From contig CAYVUV010000049.1 of NCBI GenBank assembly GCA_964455095.1, forward strand, positions 1 to 39,197: a stretch of DNA of 39,197 bases, written 5' to 3'. Under the pieces are notes generated by a model that did not search any database, was not told the DNA's origin, and saw only the letters and a program-made list of their open reading frames with translations. This DNA is from CAYVUV01 sp964455095 (lineage in GTDB: Bacteria > Desulfobacterota > Binatia > HRBIN30 > CADEER01). The translations under genes were made by a program, and so were the position numbers. Positions 7,427 through 15,929 of this stretch are shown piece after piece (within the stretch, counting starts at the first letter, position 1; every line of letters starts with the position of its first letter).

Positions 7427-8293
7427 ATGCGCGAGGTGGTGGTGGTTCTGCCGGTGTTCAATGAGGCGGCGCGGCTTGGGCAGTTGCTCGATGGGCTGGT
7501 GGCGGCGCTGCAAGGGCAACGGTTTCTCATCGTGGCGGTGGATGACGGGAGTCGCGATGCGACGCCGGATATTCTGCGGGCGCGCAGTGCCACGTTGCCG
7601 TTGGTGGCGCTGACGCATCGCATCAACCGCGGCCTGGCCGAGACGCTGTACGACGGGCTGCGGTGGGTGGTCGCGCACAGCGATGACGACGATGTCGTCG
7701 TGACGATGGATGCCGACGACACGCACGATCCGTCGTATCTCGCGCCGCTGTTGGCCAAGCTGGATGAAGGCTACGACGTCGTCGGCACGTCGCGCTTTCA
7801 ACCCGGCGGCGGGGCTGTCGGGGTGCCGCGCTATCGGCAGCTGATCGGGCGCGCCGGAAGTGTCGTCTTGCAGCGGTTGATGCCGATTCCCGGCGTGCGC
7901 GAGTTTTCGTGTTGCTACCGGGTCATGCGCGCCAGCGCTCTGCGCCGTGCCGTGGAGCTGTTCGGCGATGACCTCATCGAGCTGCGCGGGTGGGGCTTCG
8001 TCTGCACCGCCGAGCTCCTGTGGAAGCTGCACCTCGCCGGGGCGCGCTGCGCGGAGGTTCCGTTCGTGTTGCGCTACGATCGGAAGGAGAGCGAGAGCGG
8101 CATGCGGACGTTGCGCACGATGGCGGGGTATGCGGTGTTGGGGTGGAATCGGTACAGCAGAGTGCCGCGGCGGGGGGGCAGAAGGTTGAATCCCCCTCAC
8201 CCAACCCTCTCCCATCCGGGAGAGGGCCCGGAGGGAGGGTTGAGGCCGGCGGGCGGGACGTCACACCACCGTCCCTCACGCAGCGACGCGTAG
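7427..8293 (+). CDS. GT2-family glycosyltransferase (dolichyl/polyprenyl-phosphate sugar synthase-like)
   Basis: A 288-residue GT-A fold glycosyltransferase. It opens with VVVLPVFNEAARL, then VDDGSRDAT (nucleotide-binding Asp pair) and MDADDTHDP (the DxD metal site), in the order and spacing of the family 2 enzymes that make polyprenyl-phosphate sugars. It should transfer a sugar from a nucleotide donor at the cytoplasmic membrane face. It lies convergent to a sugar dehydrogenase and a GT-C transferase that would use lipid-linked sugars, which fits that role. The last ~35 residues (from about NPPHPTLS) are not family sequence: they are translated from a palindromic intergenic repeat and from the opposite gene's coding region, so the natural C-terminus has been replaced. 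The start codon has only a weak ribosome site. Confidence 0.88.
   Translation: MREVVVVLPVFNEAARLGQLLDGLVAALQGQRFLIVAVDDGSRDATPDILRARSATLPLVALTHRINRGLAETLYDGLRWVVAHSDDDDVVVTMDADDTHDPSYLAPLLAKLDEGYDVVGTSRFQPGGGAVGVPRYRQLIGRAGSVVLQRLMPIPGVREFSCCYRVMRASALRRAVELFGDDLIELRGWGFVCTAELLWKLHLAGARCAEVPFVLRYDRKESESGMRTLRTMAGYAVLGWNRYSRVPRRGGRRLNPPHPTLSHPGEGPEGGLRPAGGTSHHRPSRSDA
8194..8246. repeat. Palindromic intergenic repeat (REP-like)
   Basis: The core is CCCTCTCCCATCCGGGAGAGGG (8205-8226), a 9-base-arm hairpin, inside a longer imperfect inverted repeat pairing CCTCACCCAACCCTC with GAGGGTTGAGG. Such CCCTCTCCC...GGGAGAGGG units are abundant between genes in many GC-rich proteobacteria. Here the unit lies where two convergent genes meet and is translated in both. 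Confidence 0.75.
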
Positions 8294-9237
8294 GCGGCGG
8301 CGATGACTTCCACCGAGGCGAGGGCGTCGTCGGCGTTGGCGCGCAGTGGTTCGCGGCCGTGGATGGCGGCGCAGAAGTTGGCGAGTTGTTGGCGGAAGGC
8401 GGCGAGCTTGTCGTAGCCGGGGGCGATGTCGCGCCACTCGGCGGCGGCGGTTGAGCGCTGGCGCGTGGTGCGCCAGCCGACGCTGATTGTGCCCGCCGTT
8501 CCTTCGATGGTGAGATAGTCGTCGCGCGTTGCGGCGTCGTTCCACGACAGTGCGGCCGAGCCCGGGCAGCCGGCGCTGTTGCGCACTTCCAGCGCGATGG
8601 TCTCGTCGACGCCGAGGTTCTGCAGCCGCGCGCCTTCGCGGGCGCGGACGGCGGCGATCGGGCCGAGGAAGGCGCGCAACAGGTCGACGGCGTGTGGGCC
8701 GTTGTCCATCAGCACGCCGCCGCCGCTGATGCGCGGGGCGGAGTACCAGCGCCCGGCCATGTCGACCGGCGCCGTGAAGGTGACGTCGACGCGGCGCACC
8801 GCGCCGAGCGCGCCACTGTCGAGTTGGTGCTTTGCGGCGATGACACCGTCGGTGTGGCGAAACTTGGTGGCCATCGCGAGCAACACGCCGGCGCGCTGCG
8901 CCGCACTCAGCATGGCGCGCGCGGCGTCGGGCGCGATGCTGAACGGCTTCTCGCAGAGCACGTGCACGCCGTGCCTCACCAGGTCGATCACCACGTCGGG
9001 ATGACTCGCCGGCGGCGTGCACACGATGGCGAGATCGAGTCCGCCAGCGTCGGCAAGCGCGCGGTGCGAGTCGAAGGCCTGACAGCCGAGCTGCGATGCG
9101 AGCGCGCGGGCGGCGTCGATGGACTGGTCCGCCACACCCGCCGCGGCGGCCTGCTCGCTGCCGTGCAGCACGGCGGCGTATGTCTGTGCGATGCGCCCGG
9201 CGCCGATGATGCCCACCCGTAGTGCGCGCCGTGTCAC
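8197..9237 (-). CDS. Gfo/Idh/MocA-family sugar oxidoreductase (WbpB-like candidate)
   Basis: A 346-residue NAD(P)-dependent dehydrogenase. The N-terminal Rossmann domain has GIIGAGRIA (G12, G14, A17), and the family signature CEKPF places the catalytic-site Lys at residue 97; the C-terminal half has the expected alpha/beta domain (DNGPHAVDLLRAF, with a conserved His). The GTG start at 9235-9237 is chosen because it overlaps the upstream stop codon as GTGA, implying translational coupling to the membrane glycosyltransferase. In glycan loci such enzymes oxidise a nucleotide sugar at C3 before transamination; a DegT aminotransferase and a WbpD-like acyltransferase are encoded 8 kb away. The last ~14 residues (NPPSGPSPGWERVG) come from the palindromic repeat. 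An inositol or other sugar dehydrogenase is the alternative. Confidence 0.87.
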   Translation of the reverse strand: MTRRALRVGIIGAGRIAQTYAAVLHGSEQAAAAGVADQSIDAARALASQLGCQAFDSHRALADAGGLDLAIVCTPPASHPDVVIDLVRHGVHVLCEKPFSIAPDAARAMLSAAQRAGVLLAMATKFRHTDGVIAAKHQLDSGALGAVRRVDVTFTAPVDMAGRWYSAPRISGGGVLMDNGPHAVDLLRAFLGPIAAVRAREGARLQNLGVDETIALEVRNSAGCPGSAALSWNDAATRDDYLTIEGTAGTISVGWRTTRQRSTAAAEWRDIAPGYDKLAAFRQQLANFCAAIHGREPLRANADDALASVEVIAAAYASLREGRWCDVPPAGLNPPSGPSPGWERVG

Positions 9238-10754
9238 GCGTCGCCCCTTGCGGCGTAGAGCTGGTACGGGCCAATTCGCGTCACGGGCATGAAGCCGCGG
9301 GCGATGCTGTCGGGCCGGTAGAGGTCGATGCCGTCCGCGAAGGGGCCGATCAGCAGGTACCGCGCGTTGCCCTCCTCGAGTCCGCGGTAGTACTCCCACG
9401 GCGGCGGGCCGCCGAGGTAAACATGGCGGACAATCTGGTTGAGCACGCGCGCCGGGGGGAAGTGGTAGTTGTGGTCGGTGAGAAAGCCCATCTCCGTTTC
9501 CCAGGTCTCGATCAGCGCGCCGGGCTCGACATGCGCATCGAGATACGCCGCCATGGCCGCGGCGTGGTCGGGCGGTGGGCGGACGATATCCGCGACCGTG
9601 GTGGCGAGCGGTAGCGCGATCATCACGGCGAGCCACGCCGCGGTCGCCCAGCGCAAGGCGCGCGTGGTGTCGGCGGCGAGGCCGGCGGCGAGGTTGCGCA
9701 GGATGCTGAGGAAGAACCGGGCGACCAGCAGGCTGGCCAGGGACAGGCCGGGGAAGGCGTAACGCAGCCAGCCGACCGAGGCGAAGACGTACCAGGCGAG
9801 GTTGAGCGCGACGAAGATCGTCAGCACGCCCCACTGCTGCGCCTCGCGCCGCCGCGGTACCGCGCGCAGCGTGCTGTAGACGAGCACCGGCACCAGGGCG
9901 CCGAGGTAGCCTCGCGCGGAGAGCAGCTCGACGGCGCTGTGCCGCATGCGCGCGGGCGAGAACGCGAAGGCGGCTCCGCCGGCCGATTCGCGCAACGTAG
10001 CCCAGTTTTCGGCGGCGCTGCCGGGCGCGAGCAGGAAGATCACACTGCCCAGCCATCCGGCCAGGCACGCCGCGGCGATCAGCGCCGGCACGACGAACAG
10101 TCGCTGCGCTGCGAGGCGATAGTGCACCTGGTTTGCCAGCCAGGCGACCGCCAGCCCCGGCGCGATGACGAGGAAGAACTGCGGCTTGGTGACTACCGCT
10201 GCGCCGAACAGCAACCCGACTCCGGCCAGGCGCGGCCACGACGGCCGCTCCCAACTGGCGAACCAGAGCCACAGCGCGGCGACCAGGAAGCACAGCGCCG
10301 GCACCTCACCGAGCACCTGCCGGCCGTACTCGAGCAGCCCGACACCGCGTGAGGAGATCAACAGCGCCGTGGCGCACCAGGCGAGCTGCGGCCCGCCGAG
10401 CGAGCGGGCGAAGCGGGCGAAGAGCCACACCGCGGCGAGCAGGTAACAGAGCATGACGAGACGCGCTTGCAGCAGGCCGACCCCGAAGTAGTGCAGCGAA
10501 GCGGCGATCGGCAGCATCACGGTGGGTCCCACACCGAGCGTCGGACCGTACGGACGGAAGCCCTCGCTGCTGTGATCGGCGTAGACGCCAAATCGCACCA
10601 GCGTCTTCGGCACGTGCAGGTGCGAACCCTCGTCGAACCACGTGACCGGGAATGTGGTGAGGTGGTACGCGCCGAGGAAGACGAGCGCGGCGACGGCCAC
10701 CAGCACGGCGAGCGACGGGCGGGTAGCAAGGGCGTGGGGCGACTCGGCGCGCAT
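9234..10754 (-). CDS. GT-C membrane glycosyltransferase (PMT/ArnT-like)
   Basis: A 506-residue integral membrane protein with about ten hydrophobic helices. After the first helix comes FPVTWFDEGSHLHV, with the Asp41-Glu42 pair in the first periplasmic loop that marks GT-C enzymes using lipid-phosphate sugar donors. Loop and helix pattern match the dolichyl-phosphate-mannose-protein-mannosyltransferase / ArnT superfamily (PMT_2), followed by a soluble C-terminal domain of about 110 residues. It should transfer a sugar from a polyprenyl-phosphate carrier to a lipid, polysaccharide or protein on the outer face of the inner membrane. It is the middle gene of a minus-strand set (12179 to 8197) and is coupled by a 4-base overlap to the dehydrogenase gene. 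Acceptor and sugar are unknown. Confidence 0.85.
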   Translation of the reverse strand: MRAESPHALATRPSLAVLVAVAALVFLGAYHLTTFPVTWFDEGSHLHVPKTLVRFGVYADHSSEGFRPYGPTLGVGPTVMLPIAASLHYFGVGLLQARLVMLCYLLAAVWLFARFARSLGGPQLAWCATALLISSRGVGLLEYGRQVLGEVPALCFLVAALWLWFASWERPSWPRLAGVGLLFGAAVVTKPQFFLVIAPGLAVAWLANQVHYRLAAQRLFVVPALIAAACLAGWLGSVIFLLAPGSAAENWATLRESAGGAAFAFSPARMRHSAVELLSARGYLGALVPVLVYSTLRAVPRRREAQQWGVLTIFVALNLAWYVFASVGWLRYAFPGLSLASLLVARFFLSILRNLAAGLAADTTRALRWATAAWLAVMIALPLATTVADIVRPPPDHAAAMAAYLDAHVEPGALIETWETEMGFLTDHNYHFPPARVLNQIVRHVYLGGPPPWEYYRGLEEGNARYLLIGPFADGIDLYRPDSIARGFMPVTRIGPYQLYAARGDA

Positions 10755-10814
10755 GGTCGACGGCGGCGGTCCGCGCTTGCCCCTATCGACCGGCGGGGCG
10801 CCGAATGCAAGCCA

Positions 10815-12179
10815 TCACAATCGCTCGAACCCTTCGGCCGGCGCCGCTGCGCGACGTCGCAAGCGCGCCAGAACATCGAGCAACTCGGCGCGGCGCGCCC
10901 ATGCGGCCGCCAGGGCGACCGGACGCAGGTAGGCGAGGAGGCCGTAATCGAAGTATCCGAGGGCGTACAGAATGCTCACCGGGAAAAAGAGCTGCACGGC
11001 GCGGCCCTCGCGCCAGCCGTGGACGGAAAATCGACTGGCGACGTGCAGCGTGCTCCAGCCGTGCGGCGCGCGGCAGACGGCGACGAAGTGGCCGGCGCAG
11101 AGGCGATAGTGCGGAGCATTGGGCGGCGCGTCGCTCCAGATGACGGCGGCGCGGCCCCAGTCCACCGTCGCGCTGCAGCCGGCGTCGTCGAGCTGGAACC
11201 CGAGCACGCCCATGTGCCGGCGCAGCGCGGCCGGAATGCGGGCGAACATGTCGCCGAAGCGCTCGGCGGCGGCGGCTTCAATGGCCGACCGCTCCGGGGT
11301 GGGCTCGCGCGGCGCACACGGAGCGGAGCCGTCGCGCATCGCGGCGACCGCGCGCGCGTGTGCGTCGCGGTGGGCCGGGTCACGCACGAAACCGCCGTCG
11401 TCGCTCCAGCCGTCGCCCGGGTAGAGAATCGTCAGCGTGTCCAAGGTGGCGAGCATCGCGCGCACGTCGTCGATCGTCGTGTTCCAGCGATTCATGTCGC
11501 GGTTGTCGGCGCGGGCGAAGCGGAACCCGCTCGCGGTGGGCACGGCATGGCGGGCGGCGAAGGCTTCGGCCTGGCGTCGAAAGCGCTCGGCCGGCACGGC
11601 CGCGGCGGCGCGGGCGTCGTCCGCCGAGATGCCATCGAGGCGGAAGGGATAGCCGTCGGCGATCGAGAACTGGCCGAAGTAGAAGTCCGGCCGGTGGTGC
11701 AACTGCGCCAGGCGATGCAGTAGCCGGCCTTCGAGTTGGCAGTCGTTGGCATTGACCAGCGTATGGCGCGCGGTGCGAAACACTTGCAGCGAGTCGTCGG
11801 CGCGCACCGGGTAGAAGCGCACCGCGAGGTCGTCGCCGAGCGCGACGTCGCGCCCCGCCGCGGCTTCGCGTACCGGGAATCCCATCGCGCGCAGCGCTGC
11901 CGTGAGGCGGCCGGACAGCAGGTGCGGCACGACGATCGGCACGTCGCGGCCGAAGCGCGCGGCCAGCGCGGCCAGCGTGGCCGGGTGAAAGTGGTCGGGA
12001 TGGCCGTGACTGTAGAGGATCCACTGCGGGCGCGGCAGCTGTGCGATCAGGTCGCGCGGTTCGGGCAGCAGGGCCCAGGCGCTGTCGTAGCAGGTATCGA
12101 AAAGCCAGGGGTCGACCAGCACCGAGGTGTCGCGGTGCTCGAGCCAGAACGCCGCGTGCGCCAGCAGGGTGAATCTCAT
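10815..12179 (-). CDS. Metallo-beta-lactamase-fold hydrolase, UlaG/CMP-sialate-hydroxylase-like
   Basis: A 454-residue protein from the ATG at 12177-12179, where recognisable family sequence begins (MRFTLLAHAAFWLEHRDTSV); a longer in-frame extension to 12332 lacks family character. The metal site is SHGHPDH (His58, His60, Asp62, His63). Downstream, NANDCQLEG and DFYFGQFSIADGYPF recall the catalytic part of CMP-N-acetylneuraminate hydroxylase and its bacterial relatives, here without the N-terminal Rieske domain. The C-terminal 120 residues are extra. Neighbours in the glycan locus suggest action on a nucleotide sugar or glycan intermediate, which is an inference. 60 bases separate it from the GT-C gene downstream. 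Confidence 0.82.
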   Translation of the reverse strand: MRFTLLAHAAFWLEHRDTSVLVDPWLFDTCYDSAWALLPEPRDLIAQLPRPQWILYSHGHPDHFHPATLAALAARFGRDVPIVVPHLLSGRLTAALRAMGFPVREAAAGRDVALGDDLAVRFYPVRADDSLQVFRTARHTLVNANDCQLEGRLLHRLAQLHHRPDFYFGQFSIADGYPFRLDGISADDARAAAAVPAERFRRQAEAFAARHAVPTASGFRFARADNRDMNRWNTTIDDVRAMLATLDTLTILYPGDGWSDDGGFVRDPAHRDAHARAVAAMRDGSAPCAPREPTPERSAIEAAAAERFGDMFARIPAALRRHMGVLGFQLDDAGCSATVDWGRAAVIWSDAPPNAPHYRLCAGHFVAVCRAPHGWSTLHVASRFSVHGWREGRAVQLFFPVSILYALGYFDYGLLAYLRPVALAAAWARRAELLDVLARLRRRAAAPAEGFERL

Positions 12180-12345
12180 CGGCGGGACATCGGTGCTTGA
12201 CCGCGCGGCGCGCGCTGCGGCATAGCGGCCCGGCGGCCGGGCTTCAGCGATGAAGATCCAGACATGACGGAGTGCGGCACATGAACGATCGTATGGAACG
12301 TCCGTATACTCGCCCGCGCGCGCCGCGCTCAAGCCCGGGACCGCG
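12180..12345. promoter_or_regulatory. Divergent promoter region
   Basis: 166 bases between the minus-strand metallohydrolase and the plus-strand GMC oxidoreductase must hold promoters for both. The stretch around 12290-12312 is its most AT-rich part (TCGTATGGAACGTCCGTATA) and is the likeliest promoter core. No confident -35/-10 pair or operator was identified. Confidence 0.35.
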
Positions 12346-13935
12346 ATGAACGTACGCGGCGATCAGCCCGACGTCTGCATCGTCGGCGCCGGCCTGGCGG
12401 GCGGGCTGATCGCGTACGAGCTGGCGCGCCGCGGCGTCACCACGGTCGTGCTCGAAGCGGGGCCGCGGCACGATCCGGCGCGGCGCTTCGAATACCTCGA
12501 ACGGTACATGGCCGGCGACAATCCCTGGCTCCGCGCGCCGGGGCGCGACGCCTACACGACGGCGGGCGAGATCGACTATCCCCTCAACCGGTTGCGGGTG
12601 AAGGGGGTCGGCGGCTCGACGCTGCACTGGACGGCACTGACGCACCGGTTGCACGCGTCCGATTTCGCCGCACGCAGCCGCTACGGCCTCGCCGCCGATT
12701 GGCCGATCTCGTACGAGACGCTGGAGCCGTACTACGGCCGCGCCGAGCAGCTGCTCGCCGTCGCCGGCGTCGCCGACAATCCCTTCGCCTCGCGGCGCGC
12801 GGCCGCCACCTATCCGCTGCCGCCGTTCCCGTTCAGTTACAGCGACGAGATCCTCGCCGCCGCCGCGGCGCGCCGCGGCATCGCCTTTCACCACGCGCCC
12901 TTCGCGCGTGGCTCGGTACCGCACGAGGGGCGCGCGCAGTGCCTGGCGTTCGGCACCTGCACGTCGCACCAGATCTGCCCGATCAACGCGCAGTACACGG
13001 CCGAGACACACGTGCAGCTCGCCGAAGCGACGGGCCGCGCCCGCGTCGTGACCGGCGCGCAGGTCGTACGACTGAATTGCGATACGGCGGATCGCCTGCG
13101 CAGCGTCACGTACGTCGACGCCGAGGGCCGCCAACAGGAGCAACCCGCGCGGGCGTTCGTGCTCGCCGCGCACGGCATCGAATCGGCCCGGCTGCTGCTC
13201 TTGTCGCGCTCGAGCCGCTTTCCCGACGGCCTCGCCAACCGCAGCGGCATGGTCGGCCGGAATTTCATCGAGCATCCGCTCGTGTCGGCCCGCGGCCGCA
13301 TGGCCGACAACCTGTACCCCTACCGCATCGGGTTTCACACCGCCGAGACACATCAGTTCTGCGACACGCCGCAGCGCGCCGAGTCGTCGCCGTTTCGGCT
13401 CGCACTGCTCAACCGCGTCGGACCGACACCGTCCGAGATCGCGGCGCTGAGCGGTCAGTGGGGCGCCGCGCTGCGCGACGAGGTGCGAGCCGAGTTCGGG
13501 CACTATGCCGGTCTGCAGGCGATTCTGGAGCAGCTGCCCGACGCCGGGAACACCATCACCCTCGACCCCGCGGTCGTCGACGACCTCGGCGATCCGGTAC
13601 CGCGCATCACCTACCGTGTCGGCGCCTACGAGCGCGCCGGGCGGCTGCGCGCCATCGCCCGCATGGAGGAGATCCTCGCCGCTGCCGGCGCGCGCGACAT
13701 CGAGAGCTCCTTCGCCGACGAGTTCGCCATGTGCGGCCACGAAATCGGCATGTGCCGCATGGGGGCCGATCCGGACACCTCGGTCGTCGACGCCGATCTG
13801 CGCGCCCACGACGTCGCCAACCTGTACCTCGCCGGCAGCAGCGTCTTCGTCACCGCCGGGCCGCTCAACCCGTCGCTGACGATCGCGGCGCTGGCGCTGC
13901 GCCTGGCCGAGTTCCTCGCGGCGCACGGCGCCTGA
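12346..13935 (+). CDS. GMC-family FAD-dependent oxidoreductase
   Basis: A 529-residue flavoenzyme. The FAD-binding Rossmann motif is CIVGAGLAGG (Gly14, 16, 19), followed by KGVGGSTLHWTA, the GMC signature near the flavin ring. The C-terminal substrate domain ends in GSSVFVTAGPLNPSLT, with the catalytic pair probably His465 and Asn508. A cysteine-bearing stretch (FGTCTSHQICPIN) lies at the FAD/substrate domain junction, as in gluconate, sorbitol and related bacterial dehydrogenases. It oxidises an alcohol group, likely of a sugar or sterol; in this locus a sugar is favoured. No signal peptide or adjacent cytochrome or gluconate-dehydrogenase gamma subunit gene is seen. Its 3' end is 9 bases from the end of the convergent gene on the minus strand. 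Confidence 0.87.
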   Translation: MNVRGDQPDVCIVGAGLAGGLIAYELARRGVTTVVLEAGPRHDPARRFEYLERYMAGDNPWLRAPGRDAYTTAGEIDYPLNRLRVKGVGGSTLHWTALTHRLHASDFAARSRYGLAADWPISYETLEPYYGRAEQLLAVAGVADNPFASRRAAATYPLPPFPFSYSDEILAAAAARRGIAFHHAPFARGSVPHEGRAQCLAFGTCTSHQICPINAQYTAETHVQLAEATGRARVVTGAQVVRLNCDTADRLRSVTYVDAEGRQQEQPARAFVLAAHGIESARLLLLSRSSRFPDGLANRSGMVGRNFIEHPLVSARGRMADNLYPYRIGFHTAETHQFCDTPQRAESSPFRLALLNRVGPTPSEIAALSGQWGAALRDEVRAEFGHYAGLQAILEQLPDAGNTITLDPAVVDDLGDPVPRITYRVGAYERAGRLRAIARMEEILAAAGARDIESSFADEFAMCGHEIGMCRMGADPDTSVVDADLRAHDVANLYLAGSSVFVTAGPLNPSLTIAALALRLAEFLAAHGA

Positions 13936-13944
13936 GCCGCGCCG

Positions 13945-15921
13945 TCACTCGTAGCGCGCCGTGACCCGGTGCGGCGCGGCGGAGACGGCCACTTCGCCGT
14001 AGTCGATGGTGCCGACGCGGCGTGGGCGGTGGGCGAGCGTGCGGCCGTCGACTTCGACGGCAGTCAGCGCTCGCCCACCGGACGAGCGCGGCACCAGCAG
14101 CGCGATGTCGACGCCGGCCGCCGGAGGCGTGTCGAGCTCGAAACGCAGGAGGCCAGGCCCGGGTTGCCAGTCGATGGCCGCGAACGCCGCCGCGTGGCGA
14201 GCTTCGGTGAAGTGCAGCCACTGCTCTGCCGACCAGATCGGAATGCCGCGCGCCGCGGCGGCGTCGAGCGTCCCTTCCATCCAACGCGTCGCCGTGCCGG
14301 CCAGCGGCCCGCCCATCGCGATCGGGTCGGCGTGGAACTGCGCCGCGATGGCCGCCGGGGCGCCCGAGACGCACTGATCGAGCAGCCGCGCCGACACGGC
14401 GACCGCCGCGGCACTGTTCAATCCCGCATGCCGGCCCCACGGCATGTCGATCAATTGCTCGTCGACGAGCTGCGTGACCTGCTGGTAGATGCCCAGCACG
14501 CGCCCGCGCTCGTCTGCCAGCTTCATCGGCAGGCCGCTGCCGGTGAAGAACCCCTGCGCCCACTCGCCGTCGGCGGCGCGGAACGCCGGTCCGACCTGGT
14601 AGTAGTCGAGCGTCATGCGCACGCCGGCCGCAGCCTGCTTGCGCGCCGTGTCGATCCAACCGCTCCACAGCACGCGATGCGTGCGAATGGTCGGCGAGAC
14701 CGGCGCATAGCCGAGGCCGGTGAAGGCGCGCCAATAGCGCGGCAGGGCGTCGTCGATCCCCGCGTCTACGAACGGGTGGACGGTGAATTCGTGGCCGCGC
14801 GCGCGCCAGTCGGCGACTTGCGAAGGGCTCGGTTGGCCGGCCGGAGGCGCCAGCCATTGCGCCAGGCCGGGCAGGGCGGAGGCGGCCCAGCCGATGCGCC
14901 ACTGCGCGCGGCGCAGCACTCTGGTCAGCGGCGGCGTGTAGTAGACGGTGGCGTGGCCGCCGCGCTGCTCGGTGCGGGCGAGCAGCGCGGCGATGGCCGC
15001 CGCGTCGATCTGGTGCGCGTCGCTGGTGGCGATGAGCAGGCACGGCGCGCCGGGCGGGAGGTACCACAGGCGCGGCAGCGGGCGCGCGTCGGCAGCCCCG
15101 ACGAGCAGATTGACGAGCAGGCGCTGCTGCTCGTCTCCCTGCGGCACGCCGAGACGGGCGAGATCGATCTGGCCGGCGAACAGGTCGGTGGCGCGTACGC
15201 CGTCGAGCCCGTCGCGCTCCTGCCCGGCGTCGGCGGGATTGCCCTGGCGCAGGCGCACGACGCTGCGCGCCAGGTCGTAGACCCACAGCGCGGCCGTGCC
15301 CTTGCCGTGGCGGTGCCCGGTGACGGCGACGAGCTCGCTCGCATCTCCCGTGCGCGGGCGGAGTCGCGCGACGATGTCCGCACCCGCGCTGCGATAGTGA
15401 TCGGCGACGCCGAAGTACCGCAACCCGCCGCGCGCAATGCCGGCGGCGATTGGACTGTCAGCGTCGACTTCCATGGCGGCATCGCTGGTCGAACCGGGAA
15501 GACGCTCGACGCCGAGCAGCGGCGCCAGCTGCGGGTCGGGGCGCATGGCCACCAACCGCCCGCCGGCGGCGACGTAGTCGGCCAGCAACGCAACGTCCGT
15601 CGGTTCGAGCGGACCCTCACCGAGCACGATCGCGTCCGGCGCGCGGCCCACCAGGCGCGGCAGCTCAGCGAGCGCCGCGACGGCGAGCATGTTCAACCCT
15701 TCGGCGCGCAGGATTTCGGCCAGGTAGCCGCTGAACGGGTTGTCGCCGCGCGCGTTGGTCAGCAGCACGAGTGGTGCGTCGGCGGCATCCGTCACTGCCT
15801 CCGGCGCGGCGTAGGGCGACAGCACCGGCGGCAAGTCGCCGCGCCCGAGCTGCCACGCCGTGCCGAGTCCCAGCGCGACGATGGCAAACAGCGCCAGAAG
15901 CGCGGCGACCGGTGCCCGCAT
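13945..15921 (-). CDS. Membrane-anchored polysaccharide-deacetylase-like protein
   Basis: A 658-residue protein from the ATG at 15919-15921; a TTG at 15933 overlapping the upstream stop (TTGA) is an alternative start adding four residues. An N-terminal signal anchor (residues 4-23) is followed by a glutamine-amidotransferase-like module (about 50-240, with LADYVAAGGRLVAMRP). Residues about 300-560 resemble a NodB-type polysaccharide deacetylase: a TSDAH segment in the first-Asp position, and GHEFTVHPFVD providing metal-type histidines. The C-terminal 90 residues look like a beta-rich carbohydrate-binding module. It probably acts in the periplasm on a surface glycan. It is the last gene of a four-gene minus-strand operon beginning at 19165. 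Catalytic competence cannot be judged by eye. Confidence 0.75.
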   Translation of the reverse strand: MRAPVAALLALFAIVALGLGTAWQLGRGDLPPVLSPYAAPEAVTDAADAPLVLLTNARGDNPFSGYLAEILRAEGLNMLAVAALAELPRLVGRAPDAIVLGEGPLEPTDVALLADYVAAGGRLVAMRPDPQLAPLLGVERLPGSTSDAAMEVDADSPIAAGIARGGLRYFGVADHYRSAGADIVARLRPRTGDASELVAVTGHRHGKGTAALWVYDLARSVVRLRQGNPADAGQERDGLDGVRATDLFAGQIDLARLGVPQGDEQQRLLVNLLVGAADARPLPRLWYLPPGAPCLLIATSDAHQIDAAAIAALLARTEQRGGHATVYYTPPLTRVLRRAQWRIGWAASALPGLAQWLAPPAGQPSPSQVADWRARGHEFTVHPFVDAGIDDALPRYWRAFTGLGYAPVSPTIRTHRVLWSGWIDTARKQAAAGVRMTLDYYQVGPAFRAADGEWAQGFFTGSGLPMKLADERGRVLGIYQQVTQLVDEQLIDMPWGRHAGLNSAAAVAVSARLLDQCVSGAPAAIAAQFHADPIAMGGPLAGTATRWMEGTLDAAAARGIPIWSAEQWLHFTEARHAAAFAAIDWQPGPGLLRFELDTPPAAGVDIALLVPRSSGGRALTAVEVDGRTLAHRPRRVGTIDYGEVAVSAAPHRVTARYE

Positions 15922-15929
15922 CGCGCCGC

